Assembly (NCBI RefSeq): GCF_011398155.1 | Contig: NZ_AP021888.1 | Coordinates: 2,020,001 to 2,084,000, forward strand | Length of the DNA: 64,000 bases | Origin: Thiosulfativibrio zosterae | GTDB lineage: Bacteria; Pseudomonadota; Gammaproteobacteria; Thiomicrospirales; Thiomicrospiraceae | Reading direction: 5' to 3' | Part shown: positions 40,377 through 48,408 of the stretch, in pieces | How the letters are laid out: each line of letters begins with the position of its first letter | How positions within the stretch are numbered: the first letter of the stretch is position 1 | Notes under the pieces: model-generated | Told to the model about the DNA's origin: nothing | The model's database searches: none | The model's input: only the letters and a program-made list of their open reading frames with translations | Made by a program: the position numbers and the translations under genes

Positions 40377-40706
40377 CTAAAATGGAAATTTCATGCCAGC
40401 AGGTAAATCGATACCACCCGTTAAGCCAGACATTTTCTCAGCAGAGGTTGCTTCCACTTTACGAGAAGCGCTGTTTACCGCAGCGGCAAACAAATCTTCT
40501 AGCATTTCTTTGTCGTCCATTAGGCTGTCATCAATTTCAACTTTAATCAATTCATGCTTTCCGGTCATGCGCACTTTCACCATGCCGCCACCTGCTTCGC
40601 CTTCCACTTCCATTTTGGCAATTTCGGCTTGCGCAGCTTGCATATTTTTTTGCATATCTTGCGCTTGCTTCATTAAATTTCCTAAACCGCCTTTTCCACC
40701 AAACAT
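40377..40706 (-). CDS. ybaB: YbaB/EbfC nucleoid-associated protein
   Basis: 109 residues (E. coli 109). A small dimeric DNA-binding protein with the typical [22 protein letters not shown] start and [18 protein letters not shown] core, ending [16 protein letters not shown]. Located between dnaX and recR, the universal arrangement. Confidence 0.97.
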   Translation of the reverse strand: MFGGKGGLGNLMKQAQDMQKNMQAAQAEIAKMEVEGEAGGGMVKVRMTGKHELIKVEIDDSLMDDKEMLEDLFAAAVNSASRKVEATSAEKMSGLTGGIDLPAGMKFPF

Positions 40707-40730
40707 GTGCTTTCCTTCTTTATTAACGCA

Positions 40731-43112
40731 TTAAATTTGTTCAATCGGTTTAATTGACGACTCAATTAAACGCATATTAAACCGTTTTTGAAATTCTGCG
40801 ACTCGTTCATCGGCATGGATAGAACTGAGCGCTTGTTGTTGTTTTTGTTGTGCTTGAATTTGCCAATAGGTGGCTGGCGTCATCATCAATTCTGATGCGA
40901 CTTGCTCCACAAATTGTAACTGAAAATGAGCACCAAATACCCGCTGCAATGCCTGAGTTAAACGCGTCACCGCCAATTCTGTTTTGGCCAACATTTGTCC
41001 GGGCGCAACACACAAGGTAATAAATTCAGCGCTGACCGCGACCAAAGCTGACTGGTGCGCCAAAGCCTCTGCCATACCTTCGGGCTTAATTTGCGCTAAC
41101 AAACTTAACCATTCTTCAATTAAATGACTGCCCTCTGCCGATAGGGTTGGTGGAGCAACGCTGGTGATATTTTCTGCAAGCGGGTTTTCAGTCACCATGG
41201 CGGGCTGAGCGCTGGGCTCAAGCATGTCATTTGCGATAACTGGCGCACCCTCTGCAATCGTTTGGGTTTCTGGCACCCCCACGAAGGGTGGATTAAATGG
41301 CGGCTCAATCGGCTGTTCAACAGAATTTTGTTGCGGAGCTAAACTGGTCGTTTGTGAATCCTCTTGCGGAACCATTGGCGCAGACGGAGCATCATCGGCA
41401 TAGGTTTCATCAAACCATGCTGGCGGCTCACCCATATCCGTCACAACTTCTAAATCTTGCGGCGGCGTGGGTTGTGCCACAGCAACAGCTGCAGAAGGCG
41501 GTGATGGTGCGGATGAATTAGAAAAACCGCCACCCTTTTGCTTGGCCATCATTGCCGACATTTTGGCACTCAAACCACTCGACATCGGATTTGCATCATA
41601 CGATTTAGGCGATGAATTTGTCTGAGCAGGCGTTGCTTGAGCGGGGGTTTGCGCAGAACTATTCGGCTTTCCCAGCGTTTGTTGCAACCTCGCATGGAGC
41701 GAAGCCAAATGATTGGCATCTTTTTCAACAGGCGTAGGCTCAAGATTAACTGGCGGTACTTCTAATGTTGATGAAACCGTGGGCTGGACAGCTTCTGCAA
41801 CAGCTGGACGAACAGTGGCGACTGGTGTTTCTGGTGGTGCAGGCATGGTAGGTTTTGCAACCGAGCTGGCTTTTAAATTTTGTAACACTTGCGAGGCTTG
41901 CGAAACCGCGGGTGCTGGCGGAGTTTGCGGCGCTGAGCTTGCTGATTTTGGCTCAAAATTAACCAGGCCTGGTTGTTTTTGAGCATTTTCTGAGCCATTT
42001 TGCTCATTAAATGCGCTTGGCGTGGAGGCTGAAGGGCTAAACGCCAGCATACGCAACATGGCCATTTCAAAGCCAATGCGTTCATCAGGCGCTAGGCGCA
42101 TATCTTGTCGGCTGAGCAAAGCAATTTGATAAAACATTTGTATTTGTTGAGGTGATAAATGTTCTGCCAACAACGCCAGTTGCGTTTCATCAATCACCGC
42201 CACTTCGCCCAAATTGCCCAATACCTGAACCAAAGCAACCTGATGCAAGGCTTCAATCAATTGCGACAATAATGCGCTGTAATCGACCCCCATGGCCGCC
42301 AATTGCTGTAACACTTCTTTCAGTTGCTCGGCAGATTGAGCCAGCAGTGCTTGCAATAAATGTTCAGTAAACTGTTGGTCAACCAACCCCAACATGGCTT
42401 GCACCGGCGCAAAACGCACCTCGCCTGCGCCAAAAGCGATGGCTTGATCTAAAATACTTAAGGAATCTCTGGCAGAACCATCGGCACTTTTGGCAATCAT
42501 GGCTAAAGCCGCTTCTTCAAAAGGAATGGCTTCTTGTTGCAAAATAAAGGCTAAATGATTGGCAATTTGCACCTGCGTTAAACGCATCAAATTAAATTGT
42601 AAACAGCGTGATAAAACGGTGACGGGGAGTTTATGCGGATCGGTGGTTGCCAATAAAAATTTCACATGCTCTGGCGGTTCTTCGAGCGTTTTTAACAAGG
42701 CATTAAAACTGCTCTTTGACAGCATGTGCACTTCGTCAATCAAATAAACTTTAAAGCGTCCTTGTACGGCGGCATATTGCACATTATCCAACAGCTCGCG
42801 GGTGTCATCCACTTTGGTTTTTGAGGCCGCATCCACCTCAATCAAATCCACAAAACGCCCTTCGTCAATCGATTTACAGTTGGCGCAAACGCCACAAGGC
42901 GTTGAAGTAATACCGGTTTCGCAGTTGAGTGCCTTAGCAAAAATACGGGCGATGGTGGTTTTACCGACCCCACGAGTACCGGTAAATAAATACGCATGGT
43001 GCAGTCGTTGTTGGTCTAACGCATTGCTGAGCGCTTGCATCACATGGGCTTGACCCACCAACTCAGAAAACTTTTTAGGGCGCCATTTACGGGCAAGGAC
43101 GGTATAGCTCAA
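40731..43112 (-). CDS. dnaX: DNA polymerase III tau (and possibly gamma) subunit DnaX
   Basis: 793 residues. Domains I-III (about 1-370) form the clamp-loader ATPase, with Walker A GTRGVGKTTIAR, zinc cysteines CETGITSTPCGVCANC and Walker B LIDEVHML with SSFNALLKTLEEPPEH. From about 370 a long Pro/Ala/Gln-rich linker leads to a C-terminal domain that contacts DnaB and the alpha subunit in tau. A 34-bp near-palindrome with the repeat core sits at codons about 376-387, just after domain III; a -1 shift in its AAAAA run would meet a stop five codons later. Confidence 0.96.
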   Translation of the reverse strand: MSYTVLARKWRPKKFSELVGQAHVMQALSNALDQQRLHHAYLFTGTRGVGKTTIARIFAKALNCETGITSTPCGVCANCKSIDEGRFVDLIEVDAASKTKVDDTRELLDNVQYAAVQGRFKVYLIDEVHMLSKSSFNALLKTLEEPPEHVKFLLATTDPHKLPVTVLSRCLQFNLMRLTQVQIANHLAFILQQEAIPFEEAALAMIAKSADGSARDSLSILDQAIAFGAGEVRFAPVQAMLGLVDQQFTEHLLQALLAQSAEQLKEVLQQLAAMGVDYSALLSQLIEALHQVALVQVLGNLGEVAVIDETQLALLAEHLSPQQIQMFYQIALLSRQDMRLAPDERIGFEMAMLRMLAFSPSASTPSAFNEQNGSENAQKQPGLVNFEPKSASSAPQTPPAPAVSQASQVLQNLKASSVAKPTMPAPPETPVATVRPAVAEAVQPTVSSTLEVPPVNLEPTPVEKDANHLASLHARLQQTLGKPNSSAQTPAQATPAQTNSSPKSYDANPMSSGLSAKMSAMMAKQKGGGFSNSSAPSPPSAAVAVAQPTPPQDLEVVTDMGEPPAWFDETYADDAPSAPMVPQEDSQTTSLAPQQNSVEQPIEPPFNPPFVGVPETQTIAEGAPVIANDMLEPSAQPAMVTENPLAENITSVAPPTLSAEGSHLIEEWLSLLAQIKPEGMAEALAHQSALVAVSAEFITLCVAPGQMLAKTELAVTRLTQALQRVFGAHFQLQFVEQVASELMMTPATYWQIQAQQKQQQALSSIHADERVAEFQKRFNMRLIESSIKPIEQI
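41951..41984. repeat. Palindromic repeat copy 8 in a 34-bp near-palindrome inside dnaX
   Basis: Exact core ACCAGGCCTGGT at 41962-41973 with arms GCTCAAAA and TTTTGAGC; only two mismatched pairs. In the gene it is read as Q-P-G-L-V-N at the domain III/linker junction. Confidence 0.95.
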
Positions 43113-43233
43113 AAGACTCTCGCAGAGTTAAATCAAAAGAGCGGTTATTTTAGCTTGTTTAGCCAAACGATAAAAGACAAAGGCAGAGATAGTTGAAAAC
43201 TAAAGCTGAGTAGACAAATCTAGACAAAGATTA

Positions 43234-43332
<99 letters not shown>

Positions 43333-43418
43333 GCGAACAGAGTCACCATCATAGAAATGCGAATAGGTTTCGCAAGTGGCGCATTATACAGGTGCCGGTA
43401 GCAATTGACAAACTTAAT

Positions 43419-44369
43419 TCAATTGCTTTGTAAGTCGATGTAGCCTTGGCCTTTTTCGGTTAAAAAGGTCAAAAACTCTTTGGCTAAAATCGATAATTCT
43501 TTACTGGCTGGGTAAACGATATTCCATTGTTTGAGAATGGGAAAGCCTTCAACATCGAGTTTAACGATGGGCATATTGGGCTCACTCAGATTCAGGGCAT
43601 GCTCGGATACACAAGCGACCCCTAATTCTCCCGCCACACAGTGTTTTACGGCCTCGTTACTTTCTAAAGACAAGCGTTCTTGTACGGTTAACCCTTGTTC
43701 TGCAAATAAGTCTTCGATGGCTGAACGAATCCCGGAGCCTTCTTCACGCATTAAAAATGGTTCTTTAGCTAGACGCTTGAGCGTGACTTTTTGACCCGCT
43801 AAAGGGTGATTTTTATGAGCAATAATGCACAAAGGATTCGGTGCAAAAGGCACCGAAGTTAAATCTAAATGAGTGGGCGGCACTTGCCCTAAGATGTACA
43901 AATCATCTAGATTTTGGTCAATACGCTTATAAATATTTTCGCGGTTGGTGATTTTAAGGCCGAGTTCAATTTTGGGGTATTTTTTGCAAAACTTGCCTAA
44001 GGCCAAAGGAGCAAAATATTTGGCGGTGGTAATCACCGACACTCTTAAACGACCGCGCTTCATGCCGCGATAGTCGTCTAATAAAATTTCTAGGTTTGAT
44101 AAACGCCCAATCACTTCACGGCAGCTACAAGCCACCTGTTCACCCACTTCGGTTAAAAAGATATTTCTGCCAATTTGCTCATACAGTGGCATATCAATCG
44201 CTTCGGCCAAACTTTTGACCTGCGAAGAAACCGTGGGTTGCGTGAGATACAACTCTTCTGCTGCACGTGTAAAACTGAGGTTGCGCGCAACCGATTCAAA
44301 CACTTGAATTTGACGCAAAGACGCATGGCGTATTAAAAAATTAGATTGGCTGGTTTGTGAATCGGGCAT
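43419..44369 (-). CDS. cbbR: LysR-type regulator, CbbR-like
   Basis: 316 residues. N-terminal winged helix-turn-helix ASLRQIQVFESVARNLSFTRAAEELYLTQPTVSSQVK, almost the classical CbbR wording, then a periplasmic-binding-like co-inducer domain (about 95-310). CbbR activates cbb operons in response to metabolites such as RuBP, NADPH or phosphoglycolate. It lies downstream of csoS1D, at the 3' end of the carboxysome operon and on the same strand. The likely target, a T-N11-A site upstream of cbbL, is at 53879-53892. An alternative is the closely related CcmR/CmpR type. Confidence 0.85.
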   Translation of the reverse strand: MPDSQTSQSNFLIRHASLRQIQVFESVARNLSFTRAAEELYLTQPTVSSQVKSLAEAIDMPLYEQIGRNIFLTEVGEQVACSCREVIGRLSNLEILLDDYRGMKRGRLRVSVITTAKYFAPLALGKFCKKYPKIELGLKITNRENIYKRIDQNLDDLYILGQVPPTHLDLTSVPFAPNPLCIIAHKNHPLAGQKVTLKRLAKEPFLMREEGSGIRSAIEDLFAEQGLTVQERLSLESNEAVKHCVAGELGVACVSEHALNLSEPNMPIVKLDVEGFPILKQWNIVYPASKELSILAKEFLTFLTEKGQGYIDLQSN

Positions 44370-44496
44370 TTGACTGCTCCCCAGTTATTAAAGTCAACTT
44401 GGCAAGTCCTATAGACTCTCTTGAATGCATTAAATGTAATTTTGACAAAGGAGTCAATCACTCAGAGCTTTAAAAGTTTAAGCAACCCTGAAGTCG

Positions 44497-45120
44497 TTAC
44501 ATCACATGACCACAAGGCAATCTGGCTAGGGCGTCATTTGCCGCACGAGCGGCTTCGTTGACATCAGCTTCTTTGCCCGCCATGATTAAACGACCATAAG
44601 CTCCTACCGCCCTGGCTTCTACTAGGGTGACATTGGCTGCTTTTTCGGCTTCATTCGCGGCATACACAATATAACCTGCTGGCTCGGTTTCCATAATAAA
44701 CAAACTTTGTCCTGGCAAAATCATGGAGCCTTTGCGGTTATCACGGTTAATCAAGGTGGCGTGGTCAGCGGTGACACCACGAATGATTTCACTCCACATG
44801 ACTTTACATTGTTGACGCGAAAACTCACTGGTTTGCAGGTGCTGCAAAATGTGCTGACCAGATTCCAACACATCGCTTTGATCACGATGGTGAATCACCA
44901 TAGAACCATAGGCACGCTCAACCACCTGTTGTGCTAGGCGCACATTGGAAGCCTTAAGTGACACATCTGTTAAGCGATGCACTGCCATACCTGGTGCAAC
45001 TTCTACCCATAGGCAGGAATCACCCGGTACAGGCAAAAAGCCCATGGATGCTGTACCCATGTAAGAAGCGAGCTGGGGTTGCATCGAATCTAAAAAAATG
45101 TAGGTTCTCAGTTGAATCAT
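44497..45120 (-). CDS. csoS1D: Carboxysome shell pseudohexamer CsoS1D (tandem BMC)
   Basis: 207 residues. CsoS1D is a trimer of tandem BMC domains with a large gated pore, thought to pass RuBP and other metabolites through the shell. Two BMC-like halves can be read: about 1-100 ([25 protein letters not shown]) and about 110-205 ([64 protein letters not shown]). It overlaps rdgB by 4 bp and ends the cso gene run before cbbR. Confidence 0.9.
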   Translation of the reverse strand: MIQLRTYIFLDSMQPQLASYMGTASMGFLPVPGDSCLWVEVAPGMAVHRLTDVSLKASNVRLAQQVVERAYGSMVIHHRDQSDVLESGQHILQHLQTSEFSRQQCKVMWSEIIRGVTADHATLINRDNRKGSMILPGQSLFIMETEPAGYIVYAANEAEKAANVTLVEARAVGAYGRLIMAGKEADVNEAARAANDALARLPCGHVM

Positions 45121-45731
45121 AGCGCACCGCGTCCTTTCAATTGTTGTAACACCTGAGCCATAGCTTGCGCCCGATGGCTGACTTGTAACTTGCGTGCCAA
45201 AGGCACTTCTGAAGCGGTTTTTAATTCACTCGGTAGCCAAAAAATCGCATCGTAACCAATGCCGTGTGATGTTCTTGGCGCGTTTAAAATATCGCCCTGC
45301 CAAGTACCGAATCCAAGGATGGGGGTTTCGTCTTTGGCATGAGCCACAAAAGCCACCGCACAAATGTAAGTGGCTTGGCGTTGTTTGACAGGAAGATTGC
45401 CCAACTCCGCCAATAACTTTTGTACATTGGCTTGTTCATCTGGTTGACTATTTTGCCCTGTTTGAGCATAGCGTGCAGAATAAATGCCAGGTTTGCCGCC
45501 TAAGAAAGCCACCTGCAGTCCCGAGTCGTCCGCAATAGCAGGCAACCCAGTTTTTGCGCTGGCATAACGCGCTTTTTTGAGCGCATTTTCTACAAAGCTT
45601 AAGCCATCTTCGTCAACCTGCTCACTGAAAAATTCGGTTTGCAGTTTGACACTATAACCCTGTTCCTTCAAAGGTGGCAGCAGTTCTGCAACCTTATTAG
45701 GATTGGCTGTGGCTAAAACCAAGGTTTTCAT
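45117..45731 (-). CDS. rdgB: RdgB/HAM1-family XTP/dITP diphosphatase in the carboxysome operon
   Basis: 204 residues (E. coli RdgB 197). It removes non-canonical purine triphosphates (ITP, XTP). The signatures are [14 protein letters not shown], the metal-binding [17 protein letters not shown] and [12 protein letters not shown], and [10 protein letters not shown]-like ([13 protein letters not shown]). Ham1 is a known accessory gene of alpha-carboxysome loci; its role there is not established. It overlaps csoS1D by 4 bp, so it is inside the operon. Note that the true housekeeping rdgB may lie elsewhere. Confidence 0.9.
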   Translation of the reverse strand: MKTLVLATANPNKVAELLPPLKEQGYSVKLQTEFFSEQVDEDGLSFVENALKKARYASAKTGLPAIADDSGLQVAFLGGKPGIYSARYAQTGQNSQPDEQANVQKLLAELGNLPVKQRQATYICAVAFVAHAKDETPILGFGTWQGDILNAPRTSHGIGYDAIFWLPSELKTASEVPLARKLQVSHRAQAMAQVLQQLKGRGAL

Positions 45732-45753
45732 AGGGCTTTCCTAATCCCAGCGC

Positions 45754-45951
45754 TCAGTCAGGCCATACCCGTCTGCGCGGGAAAGCTTTAACAACATCGG
45801 CAATGTGGGGTGTTTTTGCCGCGGGTGTTGTTTGCATTACCTCTTCAAGCTTTTCCACCAACTCTGTGGTTGTGGTACTGGCTTTGTTGGCAGGCTTGCT
45901 GACGACTTTAGTCGGCGTTGTGGGTTTTGCAGTTGTATTTGTCGTTGTCAT
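45754..45951 (-). CDS. Small McdB-like disordered protein
   Basis: 65 residues, Thr/Ala/Lys/Pro-rich and probably disordered (about 1-35), then a helical stretch (ELVEKLEEVMQTTPAAKT) and a basic C-terminus PRRRVWPD with a Trp three residues from the end. Alpha-McdB proteins, which position carboxysomes with the ATPase McdA, are small, charged and end in a conserved Trp motif. Those features plus the location between acRAF and rdgB in the cso operon support the assignment. No McdA/ParA gene is present in the operon or window. Identity by sequence alone is tentative. Confidence 0.6.
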   Translation of the reverse strand: MTTTNTTAKPTTPTKVVSKPANKASTTTTELVEKLEEVMQTTPAAKTPHIADVVKAFPRRRVWPD

Positions 45952-45962
45952 GACCGACTCCT

Positions 45963-46223
45963 TTATGAATACTGGGTAACACGATGAAAACCTTCATCAA
46001 TGCCATGTGCCAGTGCAAAATCTAATTCTTGCAACTCCGCCGCCTGTCCATAAATAATCACCGACACATGACCACGCCCAAAACTGATATTGGGATGGTG
46101 ATTGAGCAAATCAGCCTGTTCAGCCAACTCATCTAAGAATGAGCGTAACTTTTCAAAAGTGCTAAACTCAAATCTTGCCTCTAAACTGGCAGGACTCTTT
46201 TTCATTTTCCATCTTTCATTCAT
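45963..46223 (-). CDS. Pterin-4a-carbinolamine dehydratase-like RuBisCO assembly factor acRAF
   Basis: 86 residues with the PCD fold and its motif, LNHHPNISFGRGHVSVIIYG. Classical PCD enzymes have two consecutive histidines plus a downstream one in [HHPN]. The homologue in alpha-carboxysome operons is acRAF, which assists assembly of RuBisCO. It overlaps the bacterioferritin-like gene by 4 bp, the usual place between shell genes and the accessory genes. Confidence 0.88.
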   Translation of the reverse strand: MNERWKMKKSPASLEARFEFSTFEKLRSFLDELAEQADLLNHHPNISFGRGHVSVIIYGQAAELQELDFALAHGIDEGFHRVTQYS

Positions 46224-46768
46224 ACAAACCCCCTTGTGGGTTGGCGTGATTGCCCGAATTGCTCAAAATATTCGGCGAGCCACCCTCTCACTCTATTTAA
46301 CTGTGCTTGTTCTTCTGCCAATAACTGGCTGAATAACCCAAAGTCTTCCATGGCACCCATGTTGTGACAAAATTGTGCGGCTTCATCATAAAGTTGAATC
46401 AGCGCAATTTCTCGCACTTCACAGCTGTTTAAGGCTTCTACAATATTATGCGACGCTTCTGATGGCGCTAACACACTGCCCGCAGGCAAAGCCCCTTGTG
46501 CCACCATTCGGTCGGTAATTTGATTAGCATGCTGAAATTCTTCATTTGCAAGGGTAATAAAGGCTTGCGCATAAGGAATTTCATGACGAAACTTGGCCAA
46601 AGAGGCTTGGGCTAGGTAGTGTTGACCTGCCGAAAGTTCTAGACTTAAAGCTCGCCCTAAGAATCCTAAGATTCTAGAATGGGTGGTCGCCACATCCGTA
46701 TGGGCAAAGCTAGGATAAGCCGCTGAACCTGGCATTACACTGCCTTGCATTCTTGGTTGATATCGCAT
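46220..46768 (-). CDS. Bacterioferritin-like (ferritin-family) protein of the carboxysome operon
   Basis: 182 residues. Four-helix bundle with ELSAGQHYLAQASLAKFRHEIPYAQAFITLANEEFQHANQI, including the ExxH-type metal pair in NEEFQHA, and a second set in LAEEQAQLNRVRGWL. Ferritin-like proteins occur in alpha-carboxysome loci; they may oxidise or store iron, but a carboxysome function is unproven. It follows the third csoS1 by 52 bp. Confidence 0.85.
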   Translation of the reverse strand: MRYQPRMQGSVMPGSAAYPSFAHTDVATTHSRILGFLGRALSLELSAGQHYLAQASLAKFRHEIPYAQAFITLANEEFQHANQITDRMVAQGALPAGSVLAPSEASHNIVEALNSCEVREIALIQLYDEAAQFCHNMGAMEDFGLFSQLLAEEQAQLNRVRGWLAEYFEQFGQSRQPTRGFV

Positions 46769-46820
46769 TGTTTAACCCTCCCCTTATCGAAGAGAGAAGC
46801 ACTTGAATGCTTCTCTCACC

Positions 46821-47132
46821 TTATAGTCTGGTGGCCGTACCAGAAGAAGACACCTGAAGTACAGGTTCCACTTCTTTGTGAGGACGAGCAATAATGTGCG
46901 CTGCAACCAAACCATCACCAACGCGTTCGCAAGCATCGGCTCCGGCACGCACCGCCGCATTCACCGCACCGGTTTCGCCACGCACCATCACAGTGACATA
47001 ACCACCACCAACAAATTCACGGCTAACCAAGCGCACTTCCGCCGCTTTGGTCATGGCATCTGCCGCTTCAATCGCAGGGACTAAACCGCGGGTTTCGATC
47101 ATTCCTAAGGCAATTCCATATTCTGTACTCAT
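46821..47132 (-). CDS. csoS1: Carboxysome major shell protein CsoS1 (BMC-H), copy B
   Basis: 103 residues, one BMC domain that makes hexamers tiling the shell. The sequence is identical to the next two copies over about 85 residues except at position 3-5 and the tail, which here is an unusual QVSSSGTATRL. The pore loop is in REFVGGGYVTVMVRG. Last of three tandem copies in transcription order. Confidence 0.95.
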   Translation of the reverse strand: MSTEYGIALGMIETRGLVPAIEAADAMTKAAEVRLVSREFVGGGYVTVMVRGETGAVNAAVRAGADACERVGDGLVAAHIIARPHKEVEPVLQVSSSGTATRL

Positions 47133-47171
47133 GGGTCTTCTCCTAATGCTTAAATTGGGTCTTTACTAAAA

Positions 47172-47468
47172 TTATTCTTTGGCCGCGATGGTCAAAACTG
47201 GCTCCACTTCTTTGTGTGGGCGAGCAATGATGTGCGCTGCTACTAAACCATCACCAACGCGTTCGCAAGCATCGGCTCCAGCACGCACAGCTGCGTTTAC
47301 CGCACCTGTTTCGCCGCGTACCATGACAGTGACATAGCCGCCACCCACAAATTCACGGCTGACTAAACGCACTTCTGCGGCTTTGGTCATCGCATCAGCG
47401 GCTTCAATCGCAGGGACTAAGCCACGGGTTTCAATCATTCCTAAGGCAATTCCGTATTCGTTGCTCAT
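47172..47468 (-). CDS. csoS1: Carboxysome major shell protein CsoS1 (BMC-H), copy A
   Basis: 98 residues, one BMC domain with the pore loop REFVGGGYVTVMVRG. The core is identical to both neighbours; only the last residues (LTIAAKE) differ. Middle copy of the tandem set. It has a Shine-Dalgarno-like AGGAGAAA upstream. Confidence 0.95.
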   Translation of the reverse strand: MSNEYGIALGMIETRGLVPAIEAADAMTKAAEVRLVSREFVGGGYVTVMVRGETGAVNAAVRAGADACERVGDGLVAAHIIARPHKEVEPVLTIAAKE

Positions 47469-47517
47469 GGGTTTTCTCCTTTCTCTTCTTCGGTCTTTAA
47501 AAATTTAATTTTTTAAG

Positions 47518-47808
47518 TTACTTTACGATCGTTAAGATGGGCTCTAACTCGTTGTGTGGGCGTGCAATAATGTGCGCTGCAACCAATCCATCACCTACGC
47601 GTTCGCAAGCATCTGCACCCGCTCTTACCGCTGCGTTGACTGCGCCTGTTTCGCCACGAACCATTACCGTGACATAACCGCCGCCAACAAATTCACGGCT
47701 GACCAAACGAACTTCTGCCGCTTTGGTCATGGCATCTGCTGCTTCAATTGCAGGAACCAAACCGCGTGTTTCAATCATGCCTAAAGCAATTCCGTAATCG
47801 TTACTCAT
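47518..47808 (-). CDS. csoS1: Carboxysome major shell protein CsoS1 (BMC-H), copy C
   Basis: 96 residues, one BMC domain, identical to its neighbours over the core, with the tail PHNELEPILTIVK. First of the three in transcription order, 21 bp after csoS4B. Assignment of individual letters A-C to each copy is arbitrary. Confidence 0.95.
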   Translation of the reverse strand: MSNDYGIALGMIETRGLVPAIEAADAMTKAAEVRLVSREFVGGGYVTVMVRGETGAVNAAVRAGADACERVGDGLVAAHIIARPHNELEPILTIVK

Positions 47809-47829
47809 AGCGTGTACTCCTTTCCAAGT

Positions 47830-48102
47830 TTATAAAATGTTTGTGCTTTCATCTTTATCCGTTTGCCAACCATCTATGATGCCAGCAACCGTTAAATCGG
47901 TTAGTAAACGGTCATCGCCTGCTGCGCTTCTGGCAGCTGAGTTGGCTATGGTAAAAACCCAATCGCCTGGCTTAACCCCTATGGGATCCATGGCCACCAA
48001 AGTGGCGCCGGATATACTGTCTAAAACTTTAACGGGCAAGTGCCCCAATCCATCTAAACGGGAAGTTAAGGTTAAGTGACCTCTAACTTGGTGTATTTCC
48101 AT
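47830..48102 (-). CDS. csoS4B: Carboxysome vertex protein CsoS4B (BMV)
   Basis: 90 residues. Pentameric EutN/CcmL-type protein that caps shell vertices. The BMV core shows ISGATLVAMDPIGVKPGDWVFTIANSAARSAAG, followed by LTVAGIIDGWQ. It overlaps csoS4A by 20 bp, so the two are translationally coupled. Confidence 0.95.
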   Translation of the reverse strand: MEIHQVRGHLTLTSRLDGLGHLPVKVLDSISGATLVAMDPIGVKPGDWVFTIANSAARSAAGDDRLLTDLTVAGIIDGWQTDKDESTNIL

Positions 48103-48355
48103 GGTTAGCTACCTCCCATTTATCTATGATTCCTACGATGGTTAGGTCACTGGGATAACCTTTGGTGCCTACTGCATCTCTGGCAGCCGAACTGCCGACG
48201 CATAACACCCAGTCACCCGGTTTGCAGCCGACCGGATCAACCGCAACTTGCGGCGTGCCACCGTCCTTCTCAACCACCACCAATAGAGGTTTGTGCTCCA
48301 TCATGGCAATGCGATTGGTCGACACGAGGGTTTTTTCTACTTTAAATATCTTCAT
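48083..48355 (-). CDS. csoS4A: Carboxysome vertex protein CsoS4A (BMV)
   Basis: 90 residues. Second BMV paralogue: KPLLVVVEKDGGTPQVAVDPVGCKPGDWVLCVGSSAARDAVG and LTIVGIIDKWE. It follows csoSCA by 53 bp; the palindromic repeat hairpin (48410-48437) lies between their stop and start. Both vertex proteins are present, as in alpha-carboxysomes. Confidence 0.95.
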   Translation of the reverse strand: MKIFKVEKTLVSTNRIAMMEHKPLLVVVEKDGGTPQVAVDPVGCKPGDWVLCVGSSAARDAVGTKGYPSDLTIVGIIDKWEVANHGNTPS

Positions 48356-48408
48356 GTTTTGCCCTCCTTTTACCTTTTAATTGACCTTAAACTTATTGTA
48401 AAAACCGT

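Noticed and set aside
43113-43233. A small gene between dnaX and the SRP RNA
   Set aside because: No frame with a start, ribosome-binding site and coding-like composition was found; the stretch is AT-rich leader sequence.
46821-47808. A tandem or CRISPR-like repeat array
   Set aside because: The repeated blocks of about 300 bp are three intact csoS1 genes with their own stops and ribosome-binding sites; there are no short direct repeats with spacers.
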